DNA from: Labilithrix sp.
GTDB lineage: Bacteria; Myxococcota; Polyangia; Polyangiales; Polyangiaceae
DNA length: 43,282 nt
Direction: 5' to 3'
NCBI GenBank assembly: GCA_028287035.1
Contig: JAQBQL010000206.1
Span: 1-43,282 of the forward strand
Part shown: positions 1 to 7,645 of the stretch, one piece after another
Layout of the letters: each line of letters opens with the position of its first letter
Position numbering within the stretch: the stretch's first letter is position 1
Position numbers and translations under genes: made by a program
Notes under the pieces: model-generated
Database searches by the model: none
What the model was told of the DNA's origin: nothing
What the model saw: the letters and a program-made list of their open reading frames with translations, nothing else

Positions 1-170
1 GAGAGCTGCGGCAGGTAGTGGCGAACGCTGCGGATGAAGAACCGCTCGCCCGCAGGAAAGAGGAGGTTCACCGCGTTCGCGACGTTCGTGGCGGCGCGGC
101 TGTCCGCGAACCAGAACCGGGGAACGCCGGAAAAAGCGACTTTGGGCGCGCGCATCTTCGGGATGTCCAT
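1..170 (-). CDS. Predicted metal-dependent hydrolase, N-terminal fragment (truncated by window edge)
   Basis: The reading frame runs leftward from ATG at 168-170 and is open to the window edge, giving 56 residues. It begins MDIPKMRAPKVAFSG and contains the segment FPAGERFFIRSVRHY, which I recognise as the N-terminal signature of the family of predicted metal-dependent hydrolases (Pfam Metal_hydrol, PF10118), uncharacterised membrane-associated proteins of about 280 residues. The catalytic region lies outside the window. A strong ribosome site (AAGGAG, minus strand) precedes the ATG by about 9 nt, which fixes the start. The gene is divergent from the TetR gene and shares its palindromic operator region, so it is the likely target of that regulator. 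The family name is from memory of the motif, and function is not established. Confidence 0.7.
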   Translation of the reverse strand, partial: MDIPKMRAPKVAFSGVPRFWFADSRAATNVANAVNLLFPAGERFFIRSVRHYLPQL

Positions 171-194
171 GACAGGGTCTCCTTGCTGACTCTT

Positions 195-215
195 GTTCAA
201 TAGCGCCTATTGAAC
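195..215. promoter_or_regulatory. Perfect palindrome, likely TetR operator
   Basis: GTTCAATAG (195-203), CGC (204-206), CTATTGAAC (207-215): perfect 9-bp arms around a 3-bp centre. The element is AT-rich in GC-rich surroundings and sits between two divergent genes, one of them a TetR regulator. It overlaps the -10 region and spacer of the predicted promoter of the minus-strand hydrolase. Size and symmetry fit a TetR-dimer operator. That the adjacent TetR protein binds it is inference. Confidence 0.75.
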
Positions 216-224
216 GGAAGTCAA
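197..224 (-). promoter_or_regulatory. Candidate sigma-70 promoter of the hydrolase gene
   Basis: On the minus strand TTGACT (224-219) and TATTGA (202-197) are separated by 16 bp. The -35 matches TTGACA at five of six positions; the -10 is weak. The predicted start of transcription, near 190, leaves room for the AAGGAG ribosome site before ATG at 170. The palindrome at 195-215 covers the -10 and most of the spacer, as expected for repression. Confidence 0.45.
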
Positions 225-280
225 CATCCCGCCGACCACGGCGCGGCGCGCGAGAGCCGCTCCTCGCGTGGGCGATCCTC

Positions 281-286
281 TATGCT
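281..286 (+). promoter_or_regulatory. Candidate -10 element for leaderless TetR mRNA
   Basis: TATGCT lies 8 nt before the TTG codon at 295. No Shine-Dalgarno sequence lies between them. The geometry matches six other gene starts in this window (see findings). Confidence 0.4.
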
Positions 287-294
287 GCCGCGGG

Positions 295-909
295 TTGAAG
301 GCCGCCCGTGCCCCCCGCGTTCGTCTCGATGTCGAGGAGCGGCGCGCCCAGCTCGTCGACCTCGGGCTCGCGGAGTTCGGGGACAAGACGTACGACGACG
401 TCTCGATCGACTACATCGCGACCCGCGCCGGGATCTCGAAGGGCCTCCTCTACCACTACTTCCCGAACAAGCGGGCGTTCTACGCGGCCATCATCGCCGA
501 GGCGGCCGGCGAGGTGCTCGCCTGCACGGAGACGGATCCGTCCCTGCCCCCGCTCGACCGGCTGCACGGCGCGATCGACGGGTACCTGAGCTACGTGCGC
601 GAGCACGCGACGGCGTACGCCACGCTGCTGCGCAGCGGCATCGGCGTCGACCCGGCCATCGCGCGCATCGTCGACCACACGCGCACGAAGCTCCTGTCGC
701 GCTTGACCGACGGCCTCGCCCCCGAGCTGCTCGGGTCGCCGCGCGCACGCCTCGCGCTCCGGGGCTGGATCGGCTTCGCCGAGGCGGTGAGCCTCGGGTG
801 GTCCGAGGCGATCTCCGCCGGTGACGAGGCGCCGTCACAGCGCGAGGTGATGATGCTCCTCGAGAGCGCGCTCCTCGACGTGGTGCGGTCGGTCACGCCC
901 TCGGTATGA
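295..909 (+). CDS. TetR/AcrR-family transcriptional regulator
   Basis: The 204-residue protein has the usual TetR length. Its N-terminal helix-turn-helix spans about residues 14-60, with the typical order VEERRAQLVDLGLAEFG, a glycine turn (AGISKG) and LLYHYFPNKRAFY. The C-terminal ligand domain is all-helical and variable, so the inducer cannot be named. I start the gene at TTG 295 because TATGCT ends 8 nt before it; an in-frame GTG at 268 would add nine residues lacking TetR character. The gene is divergent from the hydrolase and ends 12 nt from the convergent mevalonate operon. The palindrome at 195-215 makes autoregulation and control of the hydrolase likely. Control of the mevalonate genes is not indicated, because their promoter lies at about 6420-6448. 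Confidence 0.9.
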   Translation: MKAARAPRVRLDVEERRAQLVDLGLAEFGDKTYDDVSIDYIATRAGISKGLLYHYFPNKRAFYAAIIAEAAGEVLACTETDPSLPPLDRLHGAIDGYLSYVREHATAYATLLRSGIGVDPAIARIVDHTRTKLLSRLTDGLAPELLGSPRARLALRGWIGFAEAVSLGWSEAISAGDEAPSQREVMMLLESALLDVVRSVTPSV

Positions 910-920
910 GGGCGCGCGGC

Positions 921-930
921 GTCACGTGAC
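921..930. repeat. 10-bp palindrome over the stop codon of the HMG-CoA reductase gene
   Basis: GTCACGTGAC is a perfect palindrome in the 12-nt gap between two convergent genes and includes the reductase stop codon (922-924). With the flanking GC-rich DNA it may act as a weak bidirectional terminator. There is no T tract. Confidence 0.3.
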
Positions 931-2280
931 GAGCGGCGCGCTGTCGGGCGCGGGCGCCGGCGCCGAGGGCCGGGCCGAGCCGCGCAGCATGGCGAGGGCC
1001 CGACGCGCCGCCTCGACGGTGATGTCACGGGCCTCGACGATGATCGCCGCAACGCTCTCGACCTCACCGCCCTGCCCGCCCGCCGCCAGCGCGACGGAGC
1101 GCGCGTGGAGCGCCATGTGCCCGCGCTGGATGCCGTCGGTGGCGAGGGCGCGCACCGCAGCGAGGTTCGAGGCGAGGCCCACCGAGGCCGCGACGGCCGC
1201 GAGCTGACCGGCCGACTCGATACCGGCGATCTCGAGCGAGAGCCGCGCGCTCGGGTGGACGCGCAGCGTGCCGCCGACGGTCCCGAGCGCCAGCGGAACC
1301 TCGAGGAACCCGGAGAGCACGTCGGGAGACGCGGGATCCCGTCGCCAGATCGACAGTGGGGCGTAGCGGCCCGAGCGCGCCGCGAACGCATGGGCGCCGG
1401 CCTCGACCGCGCGCCAGTCGTTGCCGGTCGCGATCACGACGGCGTCGATGCCGTTCATGATCCCCTTGTTGTGGGTGGCGGCGCGGTAGGGATCGAGCTC
1501 CGCGAAGCGTGAAGCGTTGACGATGCCGTCGATGACCGCGTCGCCATCCATGTCGTCCGTCGCGAGCACGCTCGCCGGGACGCGGCAGCGCACGCGCACG
1601 CAGCGCTTGTCACAGAGGTTCGACAGGATGCGGAGGCCCACCTTGCCGCGTGCGAGGACCGCGAGCCGGTCGGCCACCGCCTCGGCGACGGTGTTGATGA
1701 GGTTCGCGCCCATCGCGTCGCGGCAGTCGACGATGATGTGGACCGCGATCATCGCGTCCGAAGCGTCACCGAGCACGCGAACCTCGATGTCGCGCGCGCC
1801 GCCGCCGCGGTTCACGAGGCCGGGCACCGAGCGGTCGGCGCGGGCGAGGATCTCCTCGCGCGCCGCCAGGATCGCCTCCGCTGCGGCCGCGGTGTCGGCG
1901 ACCTGGATCAGCTGGATCTGGCTGATCATCAGCGGCGCGTCGATCTCGACGGTGAAGCCGCCGCCGGCCCGCACCATCTTCGCGGCGTTCGACGCAGCGG
2001 CGACGACGCTCGGCTCCTCGACGACCATCGGCACGACGTGGTCCTGCCCGTTGACGCGCACGTTCAGCGCGACGCCGTAGGGAAGACTGTAGGTGCCGAG
2101 CACGTTCTCGACGAACTTGTCCGCGGTCTCCGCCTCGAGACCGCCGTGCTCGAGCGCGCGCGCGATGGCCTCGCTGTCGACGCCGGTGGCCTCGCTGACC
2201 AGCTTGCGCCGCTCGGCGACGGTCACCTTGTAGAAGCCGGGGAGCTGGGAGGTTCGATGATTCGAGGTGCGCTTCGTCAT
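922..2280 (-). CDS. mvaA: Hydroxymethylglutaryl-CoA reductase, class II
   Basis: This 452-residue enzyme reduces HMG-CoA to mevalonate, the committed step of the mevalonate pathway. Class II features are visible: the ENVLG dimerisation motif at about 58-62 and the NAD(P)-binding segment DCRDAMGAN at about 185-193. The catalytic residues can be mapped by comparison with the Pseudomonas mevalonii enzyme: Glu89 (VEEPSV), Lys272 (THNKGI), Asp288 (ATGND) and His388 (QRGHMALHA). The last ~25 residues are Ala/Pro-rich and probably disordered. The gene is the last of a five-gene operon; its ATG overlaps the stop of the phosphomevalonate kinase gene by 4 nt (ATGA, 2277-2280). Class II enzymes were first known as degradative, but the operon partners show a biosynthetic role here. 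Cofactor preference cannot be read from the sequence. Confidence 0.95.
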   Translation of the reverse strand: MTKRTSNHRTSQLPGFYKVTVAERRKLVSEATGVDSEAIARALEHGGLEAETADKFVENVLGTYSLPYGVALNVRVNGQDHVVPMVVEEPSVVAAASNAAKMVRAGGGFTVEIDAPLMISQIQLIQVADTAAAAEAILAAREEILARADRSVPGLVNRGGGARDIEVRVLGDASDAMIAVHIIVDCRDAMGANLINTVAEAVADRLAVLARGKVGLRILSNLCDKRCVRVRCRVPASVLATDDMDGDAVIDGIVNASRFAELDPYRAATHNKGIMNGIDAVVIATGNDWRAVEAGAHAFAARSGRYAPLSIWRRDPASPDVLSGFLEVPLALGTVGGTLRVHPSARLSLEIAGIESAGQLAAVAASVGLASNLAAVRALATDGIQRGHMALHARSVALAAGGQGGEVESVAAIIVEARDITVEAARRALAMLRGSARPSAPAPAPDSAPLVT

Positions 2281-3224
2281 GACGTAGGGGCGTGCTCGTG
2301 GTGCGCTCCGCCGGAGGTGGCGGAGACGTCCTGCGAGAGGGCCCTCACTCCTTTCTCGTCCACGCTGAGATCGATCGCGAAGAGACCGAGCGCCCGGGCA
2401 CGCTCCTGGAACGCGGCGCTCGGCGGGGCGCTTCCCGCGAACACGGCGACGTCGCCGCCGCCCGCGCCCGAGACGCAGAAGGCGGCGTCCTCGGCGGCGG
2501 CGAGGCCCTCGAGCACCTCGAAGCCGGCCGGCACGATGGGCGCCCCCGAGGCGGCGCCGAGCGCGGCGAGGCCACGCGCGGCGCGGCGCATCGCGCCCAC
2601 GAAGCCGACATGATCACCGCGGCGCACCGCGACGGCGGCGTCGGCGGCGACGGCCGAGAGCTCGCCGAGGAGCGCTCCGTGCTCGGCCGGCGACCGCCGC
2701 GCGAGCCCATCGACGAGCCCGCGCAGCTCCGAGGTGCGCGCGCTGGCCGCGCAGGCAAAGACCGTCAGCACGGTGCCGGGCGGCAGCGCGCGCGCGGTCG
2801 GCACCCCGCGCTGGTACTCGAGGACGCCCCCGTACGTGCTCGCCGCGACGTCGACCCCGCTGCCTCCGCCCTGCGCGACCGCGTGGGCTGCGTAGGCGCG
2901 CTGGAAGAGCGAGGCGCGCGCCGCGGCGTCGTCGAGCCGGGCCCCGTCGCGGACGTCGATCGCGGCGAGCGACGCGACCAGGATCGCGGCGCTCGCGCCG
3001 AGCCCGAGCTTCCGCGCGCCGACGAAGAGCGAGGACGCGTCAACGTGCGGGGCGATCACGCCCTCGCCGAGCGCGGCGCGCACCTCGGGCGTCGCGGTCG
3101 GCGCGGCCCGCGACGCGTCGGCATACGCCCCGCGGCTCGTCGCGACCACCACCGCCGGCGCCCCGGTGAGCACCGCGTAGGCGCCGGTGAGCACGAGCTT
3201 CCCGGGCGCGAACACGACGGTCAT
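2277..3224 (-). CDS. mvaK2: Phosphomevalonate kinase (GHMP superfamily)
   Basis: This 315-residue protein phosphorylates 5-phosphomevalonate to the diphosphate. It begins with the GHMP N-terminal strand (FAPGKLVLTGAYAVL), in which the kinase-typical GEY/GAY replaces GEH of mevalonate kinase. It has the ATP-binding loop KLGLGASAA (72-80), the substrate motif GSGVDVAASTYGG (121-133) with the likely catalytic Asp125, and the C-terminal SGAGGGD loop near 250. Length and motifs fit the ERG8-like phosphomevalonate kinases. It overlaps both neighbours by 4 nt (3221-3224 with the decarboxylase, 2277-2280 with the reductase), implying translational coupling. The distinction from other GHMP kinases rests on the GSGVDVA motif and on the operon, which already holds a mevalonate kinase. 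Confidence 0.88.
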   Translation of the reverse strand: MTVVFAPGKLVLTGAYAVLTGAPAVVVATSRGAYADASRAAPTATPEVRAALGEGVIAPHVDASSLFVGARKLGLGASAAILVASLAAIDVRDGARLDDAAARASLFQRAYAAHAVAQGGGSGVDVAASTYGGVLEYQRGVPTARALPPGTVLTVFACAASARTSELRGLVDGLARRSPAEHGALLGELSAVAADAAVAVRRGDHVGFVGAMRRAARGLAALGAASGAPIVPAGFEVLEGLAAAEDAAFCVSGAGGGDVAVFAGSAPPSAAFQERARALGLFAIDLSVDEKGVRALSQDVSATSGGAHHEHAPTS

Positions 3225-4225
3225 GACGACGCCTCGTCGACGACGCGCGCCGCGTCGCCGGGCACGGTCTCGAGGATGCGCAGCACGCCGGGGACGGCGC
3301 CGAGCGCCTCGCGCGCGCGGGCCACGTCACGCCTCTGGACGAGGCACTTCACGTGGGGGCCCGCGTCGACCGTCGCGTAGACGGCCATGCCTTCGTGACG
3401 GAGCTCGCGCACCTTGGCGATCGCCGCCAGCGTGGCGGGCGTGAAGTAGAGGATGCCGGCCCCGAGCGCGCACGCATGCATCGCGAGGGCGCTCCGCTCG
3501 GCGAGCTCGCCGACGCGGCGGAAGTCGCCCGCGAGCAGCGCCTCGCGGAGGTGCCGGTGCGAGGACGGGGCGTCGCCCACCCATGCCTCGTAGTACGGGC
3601 TCGTCTCCTGGGTGAGCCGCATGCCGTCCGTCGACGAGGTCGACTTCGCCTCCTCGGTGGTCACGCACACGAGCACGTGCAGGTCGAGCGCGCTGCCCGG
3701 AGCGACGGCCCGCGCGTCGCCCGCGGTCGGCACGTCGCCGCCATCGAGCTCCGCAAAGCCCCCGAACAGGCTGCGCGCGGCGCTCGCCGAGCTGCGGCGC
3801 GCGAGATCGGCGATCTCTTCGACCCGCCACGTCAGCCCGGCGGCGGTCACCGCGGCGAGGGCGAGGGCCGCGAACCCGGAGGCGCTCGACGCGAGCCCGC
3901 TCGCGGTCGGAAAGTCGTTGGCGCTGACGATGCGAGCACGGGTGCGCGTGCCGGCGGCGGTGCGGACGCGATCGAGCAGCTGGCTCGCCCGTGACTTGGC
4001 GCGCGTACCGGCCACGTCCTTGCCGTCGAGCACGAGCTCGTCGTCGACGAGCGTGTCGTCGAACGAGACCGTCGTCCTCGTGGTCATGCCGGCGAGGGTG
4101 ACGGACAGCGAGGGGACCGCGGGGACGTTCCCCTCCCCCGCGCGCTTGCCCCAGTACTTGGCGAGCGCGATGTTCGGATGCGCGAGCACCGTCGCCGTGC
4201 GCCCGCCGTCGGCGCGGCCGCTCAC
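3221..4225 (-). CDS. mvaD: Diphosphomevalonate decarboxylase
   Basis: The 334-residue enzyme converts mevalonate 5-diphosphate to isopentenyl diphosphate with ATP. Motifs in order: AHPNIALAKYWGKR (15-28), the phosphate loop FPTASGLASSASGFAAL (105-121), SSASAARSLFGGFAEL (145-160) with the substrate-binding Arg151, and the late VDAGPHVKCL segment carrying the catalytic-type Asp. I take the start as GTG at 4225, because it overlaps the mevalonate kinase stop in a GTGA tetranucleotide (4222-4225), like every other junction in this operon. The open frame extends far upstream, but that part is antisense or out-of-frame noise over the kinase. The protein length is normal for bacterial decarboxylases (about 320-330). 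Confidence 0.93.
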   Translation of the reverse strand: MSGRADGGRTATVLAHPNIALAKYWGKRAGEGNVPAVPSLSVTLAGMTTRTTVSFDDTLVDDELVLDGKDVAGTRAKSRASQLLDRVRTAAGTRTRARIVSANDFPTASGLASSASGFAALALAAVTAAGLTWRVEEIADLARRSSASAARSLFGGFAELDGGDVPTAGDARAVAPGSALDLHVLVCVTTEEAKSTSSTDGMRLTQETSPYYEAWVGDAPSSHRHLREALLAGDFRRVGELAERSALAMHACALGAGILYFTPATLAAIAKVRELRHEGMAVYATVDAGPHVKCLVQRRDVARAREALGAVPGVLRILETVPGDAARVVDEASS

Positions 4226-5253
4226 AGGAGCCCCGCGAGCACATCGAGCTCGGCTTGGGTCTCGCGGGCCATCGTGCGCTCGGCCGACGCCGTGGTCCCG
4301 AAGCCCTCGAACCCGAGCGCCTTCCAGGCCGCGATCACCGCGGAGCCCTGCGCAGCGCTCTCGACGAGCGCGACCACGCACCCGCCGCCGCCGGCTCCGG
4401 TGAGCTTCGCGCCCAGCGCGCCTGCCGACCTCGCGCCCTCGCACATCTGCTCGATCTCCGGCGTGGAGAGAAAGAGGCCGGAGAGCAGCATCTGGTTCAG
4501 GTCCATGAGCTGTCCCACCGCGCGGTGGTCGCCGGCCTCGAGCGCGGGACGCGCGTTCTTCACGAGCGTGTGGATGGCGTCGAAGGTTCGCTGGGTCGCC
4601 TCGGGACGGCGCTCGCGCATGCGCGCCACCGCCTCGACCATCGCCTTCGTGCTCGAGGCGACGCCGCTGTGCCCGATGCAGAGCTGCATCGGCACGGGCA
4701 AGCGGACGCGCTCGATGACCCCCGTGGTCGAGCCCTGCGTCCGTGTAAAATGCACGCACCCGCCCTGGAGGGCGACGGCGGCGTCGATGCCCGAGGGATT
4801 GCCGTGGAAGACGCGCTCCCAGGCGGTGGCCGCGGCGGTCAGCGCCTCGGTCGAGGCCCGCGGGCTCGCAGCCCGGGCGACCGCGACGCCGAGCGCCGCC
4901 GAGCAGCCGAGGCCCCCGCCCGGAGGAAGATCGGCGTCGGCCTCGACCGCCAACGCGCCGACGGGGGCGAGCGCCGCCTCGCGCTGGCTGGCGCGGGTGA
5001 CCGCGAGCAGGTCGCGAAAGGCGCGCGCCAGCGGAGGACCCTCGCCGTCCACGTCGTCGGAGACCGTCACGCCCCACGTCCGGACGTACAAGCTGCTCGG
5101 CAGCGGTCGTTCGCCGGGCCCGAGCTCGGGCCGAGCGCTCGCCTCCGCCCACGCGCCGCGCTCGATGCCGACCGCGAGCGCCGGCACGCCGTGCACGACG
5201 GCGTGCTCGCCGAAGAGGATCACCTTGCCGTGTGCGGTGCCGCGGCTCGTCAT
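4222..5253 (-). CDS. mvaK1: Mevalonate kinase
   Basis: The 343-residue GHMP kinase makes 5-phosphomevalonate from mevalonate and ATP. It has GKVILFGEHAVVHG at 9-22 (Lys10 and the GEH typical of mevalonate kinase), the ATP loop PPGGGLGCSAALG at 110-122, Glu146 in WERVFHG, and the catalytic Asp157 in GNPSGIDAAV. The C-terminal glycine loop KLTGAGGGGC is also present. It is the second gene of the operon; ATG at 5253 overlaps the polyprenyl synthase stop by 4 nt, and its own stop overlaps the decarboxylase GTG by 4 nt. All catalytic positions look intact. Confidence 0.94.
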   Translation of the reverse strand: MTSRGTAHGKVILFGEHAVVHGVPALAVGIERGAWAEASARPELGPGERPLPSSLYVRTWGVTVSDDVDGEGPPLARAFRDLLAVTRASQREAALAPVGALAVEADADLPPGGGLGCSAALGVAVARAASPRASTEALTAAATAWERVFHGNPSGIDAAVALQGGCVHFTRTQGSTTGVIERVRLPVPMQLCIGHSGVASSTKAMVEAVARMRERRPEATQRTFDAIHTLVKNARPALEAGDHRAVGQLMDLNQMLLSGLFLSTPEIEQMCEGARSAGALGAKLTGAGGGGCVVALVESAAQGSAVIAAWKALGFEGFGTTASAERTMARETQAELDVLAGLL

Positions 5254-6377
5254 GACGCGCGCTCCCCGAGGGCCTTGACCGCCCCCGCGAGCCAGACCTG
5301 CGCCACGGACCCCTCGGGGAGCTCGAGCGACGCGAGCGCCGCCCGTGACTCCGCGAGCAGCTCCGCGACGCGCGCCTCGACGCGTGCGCGCGCCCCCACC
5401 TTCTCGATGGCGGCGGCGGCGCTCGCCACCTCGGCGTCGGTCGCGTCCGGACGTCCGAGCACCGACGCGAGCAGCGCCGCAGCGCCGGGATCCTTCTCCG
5501 CCTCGGTGACGAGGGTGGTGCGCTTGCCCTGGCGCAGATCGTTGCCGACCGGCTTGCCCGTGGCGCTCTCGTCACCGAAGACGCCGAGCACGTCGTCACG
5601 GAGCTGGAACGCGATGCCGAGCGGGCGGCCGTACTGCCCGAGCTGCGCGGCCTTCGCGTCGGAGGCGCCGGCGAGGCGAGCGCCGAGCGCGAGCGGGCCA
5701 GTCACCGTGTAGCTCGCCGTCTTGAGGCTGTGGATCAGCTCGACGCTCGGCGGCAAGCGGCCTCCCGGCTTCGCGATCATCGGCGAGATCTCGGCGAGCT
5801 GCCCGCTCACGACCTCCTCCTGGATGCGCGCGAACGAACGGGCGGCGGCGAGCACCCGCGCCTCCGGGACCGGCGACTCGAGGAGCGCCGCCTGGGCGTA
5901 GGCGTTGGCGAGATCCCCCGCGAGCACCGCCGCGGAGTCGCCGAGCCGGCGGCCGCCGAGCCGCTCCCGCAGCTCGACGTGGACCGAGGGTCCGCCGCGC
6001 CGCACGTCGTCATCGTCCATCCAGTCGTCGTGCACGAGCAGGTAGACCTGGAGGAGCTCCATCGCCACCGACGCGCTGCCCGTCGCCCGCAGCGCGGCCT
6101 CGAAGTCGACGCCCGCGGCGCCGCTGCTCGCCGCTGCGTACCCGGCGACGATCAGCGCCGCCCGCATGCGCTTGCCGCCGCGCAGCGCGAGCCGCTCGAC
6201 CGCGGAGGCGGCTGCCCCGACCTCGTCACTGATGTCACGGGCCGCCGCGACGCGCGGACGGAGCCAGTCCCGGAGCTGCGCGTCGACGTGCGTGCGGACC
6301 GCGGCAAGCAGGCTCGTGAAGTCGGGCGGGGTCGACGCAGCCGATGCGGCGCGGGAGGAGGTTAGCGAGGGGTTCAT
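5250..6377 (-). CDS. Polyprenyl diphosphate synthase (probably short chain, FPP/GGPP type)
   Basis: The 375-residue trans-isoprenyl diphosphate synthase condenses IPP with allylic diphosphates. It shows the GGKR motif (67-70), the first aspartate-rich motif DDWMD (117-121), RRG just after it, the KT pair in SLKTASY (about 219-220), and the second aspartate motif FQLRDDVLG (257-265). The residue five positions before the first motif is Tyr112; an aromatic residue there usually limits product length to C15-C20, so geranylgeranyl or farnesyl diphosphate is my inference. It is the first gene of the mevalonate operon, which places IPP synthesis and prenyl chain elongation under one promoter. The start ATG (6375-6377) has no clear ribosome site. 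The first ~20 residues are Ser/Ala-rich. Confidence 0.9.
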   Translation of the reverse strand: MNPSLTSSRAASAASTPPDFTSLLAAVRTHVDAQLRDWLRPRVAAARDISDEVGAAASAVERLALRGGKRMRAALIVAGYAAASSGAAGVDFEAALRATGSASVAMELLQVYLLVHDDWMDDDDVRRGGPSVHVELRERLGGRRLGDSAAVLAGDLANAYAQAALLESPVPEARVLAAARSFARIQEEVVSGQLAEISPMIAKPGGRLPPSVELIHSLKTASYTVTGPLALGARLAGASDAKAAQLGQYGRPLGIAFQLRDDVLGVFGDESATGKPVGNDLRQGKRTTLVTEAEKDPGAAALLASVLGRPDATDAEVASAAAAIEKVGARARVEARVAELLAESRAALASLELPEGSVAQVWLAGAVKALGERAS

Positions 6378-6419
6378 CCGCGAAGGTCCATGCGCGATCG
6401 GGGACCTGACACAAGCGTC

Positions 6420-6448
6420 TTTCTAGGAGCACGACCGGCGCGCGTCAA
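6420..6448 (-). promoter_or_regulatory. Candidate sigma-70 promoter of the mevalonate operon
   Basis: On the minus strand TTGACG (6448-6443) and TAGAAA (6425-6420) are separated by exactly 17 bp. The -35 matches TTGACA at five of six positions and the -10 matches TATAAT at four of six. Transcription would begin near 6413, about 36 nt before the ATG at 6377. No obvious operator palindrome overlaps it. Confidence 0.5.
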
Positions 6449-6568
6449 CGGGCGGTGCTATTATTTTGTCGTGCGAATCCGCGTGCTTTCAGTTTTCTTT
6501 GAAGAGTTTCTATAGCTTAGGCCGAGGCCCCGCGGCCGCGCTCGGAGCGTTGCGTCGACTCCTGATGT

Positions 6569-6574
6569 TAGGAT
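6569..6574 (+). promoter_or_regulatory. Candidate -10 element for leaderless receiver mRNA
   Basis: TAGGAT ends 8 nt before GTG 6583. The AGGA inside it could alternatively be a ribosome site at a rather long spacing. The same hexamer stands at the same distance before the genes at 18414 and 21140. An AT-rich patch (about 6459-6520), unusual in this window, lies just upstream and may hold further promoter elements for either direction. Confidence 0.4.
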
Positions 6575-6582
6575 GGCGGTCC

Positions 6583-6978
6583 GTGTCCGACGCGCCCCTT
6601 ACCGAGTTCCACTGCCTCGTCGTCGAGGACTCACCGATGATGCGCCAGCTGCTCGTCTTCGCGCTCTCCCGCGTGAAGCAGCTGCGGGTCACCGAGGCCG
6701 ACGATGGCGTCGACGGGCTCCGCAAGCTCGCGAGCGGACGCTTCGACATCATCCTCACCGACATCAACATGCCCATCATGGACGGGCTGAAGCTCGTGAA
6801 GCGCGTCCGGACCGACCCGGTCCACAAGGACGTGCCCATCGTGGTCATCACGACCGAGAGCGCGGAGGAGGACCGCCAGCGGGCGCTCGCGCTCGGCGCG
6901 AACGCGTACATCACGAAGCCCATCCAGGCACCGCAGGTCATCGCGAAGGTGAAGGAGCTCCTCGGGATCGAGGGCTGA
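6583..6978 (+). CDS. CheY-like single-domain response regulator
   Basis: From GTG 6583 the product has 131 residues and is one receiver domain with no output domain. The acidic pair is Glu15/Asp16 (LVVEDSP), the phospho-acceptor Asp60 (ILTDINMP), the switch Thr90 or Thr91 (VVITTES) and the conserved Lys112 (YITKPIQ). The frame is open upstream to 6466, but the extra 39 residues look nothing like a receiver and the TAGGAT element precedes the GTG, so I prefer the short start. It probably relays phosphate within a His-Asp pathway or a motility/chemosensory complex; its kinase is not adjacent. trpF follows after 7 nt, so the two are likely co-transcribed although functionally unrelated. Confidence 0.9.
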   Translation: MSDAPLTEFHCLVVEDSPMMRQLLVFALSRVKQLRVTEADDGVDGLRKLASGRFDIILTDINMPIMDGLKLVKRVRTDPVHKDVPIVVITTESAEEDRQRALALGANAYITKPIQAPQVIAKVKELLGIEG

Positions 6979-6985
6979 ACGCGCC

Positions 6986-7645
6986 ATGGCAGCCGAGCCC
7001 CGCGCCGTGCACGTGAAGATCTGCGGCGTGACCACGCCCGCCGACGCGACCGCCTCGGTCATGGCGGGCGCGAGCGCGATCGGCGTGAACTTCGTGGAAG
7101 GAAGCCCGCGCTGCCTCGACGTCGCGCGCGCTCGCGCCATCGCCGACGCGGTGCACGCGCTCGATGCCCGCGGGCCGGACGGCGCCAAGGTGATCGTGGT
7201 CGGCGTGGTCGCCGATCTCTCGCTCGAGGCGATGCGCGCGCTCACCCGCGACGCGGGGCTCGACTGCCTCCAGCTCCACGGCAGCGAGCCCGACGACGTC
7301 CTCGAGGCCCTCCTGCCCCACGCGTACAAGGCGGTACGCATCGGCGACGCGAACGACGTGGCCGCCGCGCGGCGCGTCCCCGGCGAGTACCTGCTCGTCG
7401 ATGCGAAGGTGCCGGGCGGCGCGCTCGGCGGCACCGGGCGCGCCTTCGACTGGAGCCTCGTGAAGGACCTCGTGCACGAGCGCCGGGTGACGGTCGCAGG
7501 CGGCCTCACCCCCGGGAACGTCGAGGATGCGGTGCGCACGCTACGGCCGTACTGCGTCGACGTCGCGAGCGGCGTCGAGAGCGCGCCCGGCGTGAAGGAT
7601 CACGACCTCGTGGCCGCCTTCATCCGCGCCGCCCGCCGCGCCTGA
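6986..7645 (+). CDS. trpF: Phosphoribosylanthranilate isomerase
   Basis: The 219-residue single TIM-barrel enzyme catalyses the Amadori rearrangement of N-(5'-phosphoribosyl)-anthranilate in tryptophan synthesis. The catalytic base Cys13 sits in the diagnostic VKICGVTTP segment, and the general acid Asp139 lies in LVDAKVPGG. Late phosphate-binding strands read VAGGLTPGNV and CVDVASGVESAPGVKD, both family hallmarks. The length is typical of TrpF. No other trp gene is in the window, so the pathway genes are dispersed here. It follows the receiver gene by 7 nt and is convergent with the glutamate-cysteine ligase gene. Confidence 0.96.
   Translation: MAAEPRAVHVKICGVTTPADATASVMAGASAIGVNFVEGSPRCLDVARARAIADAVHALDARGPDGAKVIVVGVVADLSLEAMRALTRDAGLDCLQLHGSEPDDVLEALLPHAYKAVRIGDANDVAAARRVPGEYLLVDAKVPGGALGGTGRAFDWSLVKDLVHERRVTVAGGLTPGNVEDAVRTLRPYCVDVASGVESAPGVKDHDLVAAFIRAARRA

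Noticed and set aside
18..203. A 61-residue open frame on the plus strand at the left edge
   Set aside because: It overlaps the minus-strand hydrolase, whose sequence is recognisable and has a strong ribosome site; this frame has no family character.
4226..5599. Upstream extension of the decarboxylase frame to 792 residues
   Set aside because: It is an out-of-frame reading of the mevalonate kinase gene. The GTG at 4225 in a GTGA overlap gives a protein of normal length.
6466..6582. N-terminal extension of the receiver protein
   Set aside because: The 39 extra residues do not match receiver domains and cover the probable promoter; the GTG at 6583 gives the normal domain start.
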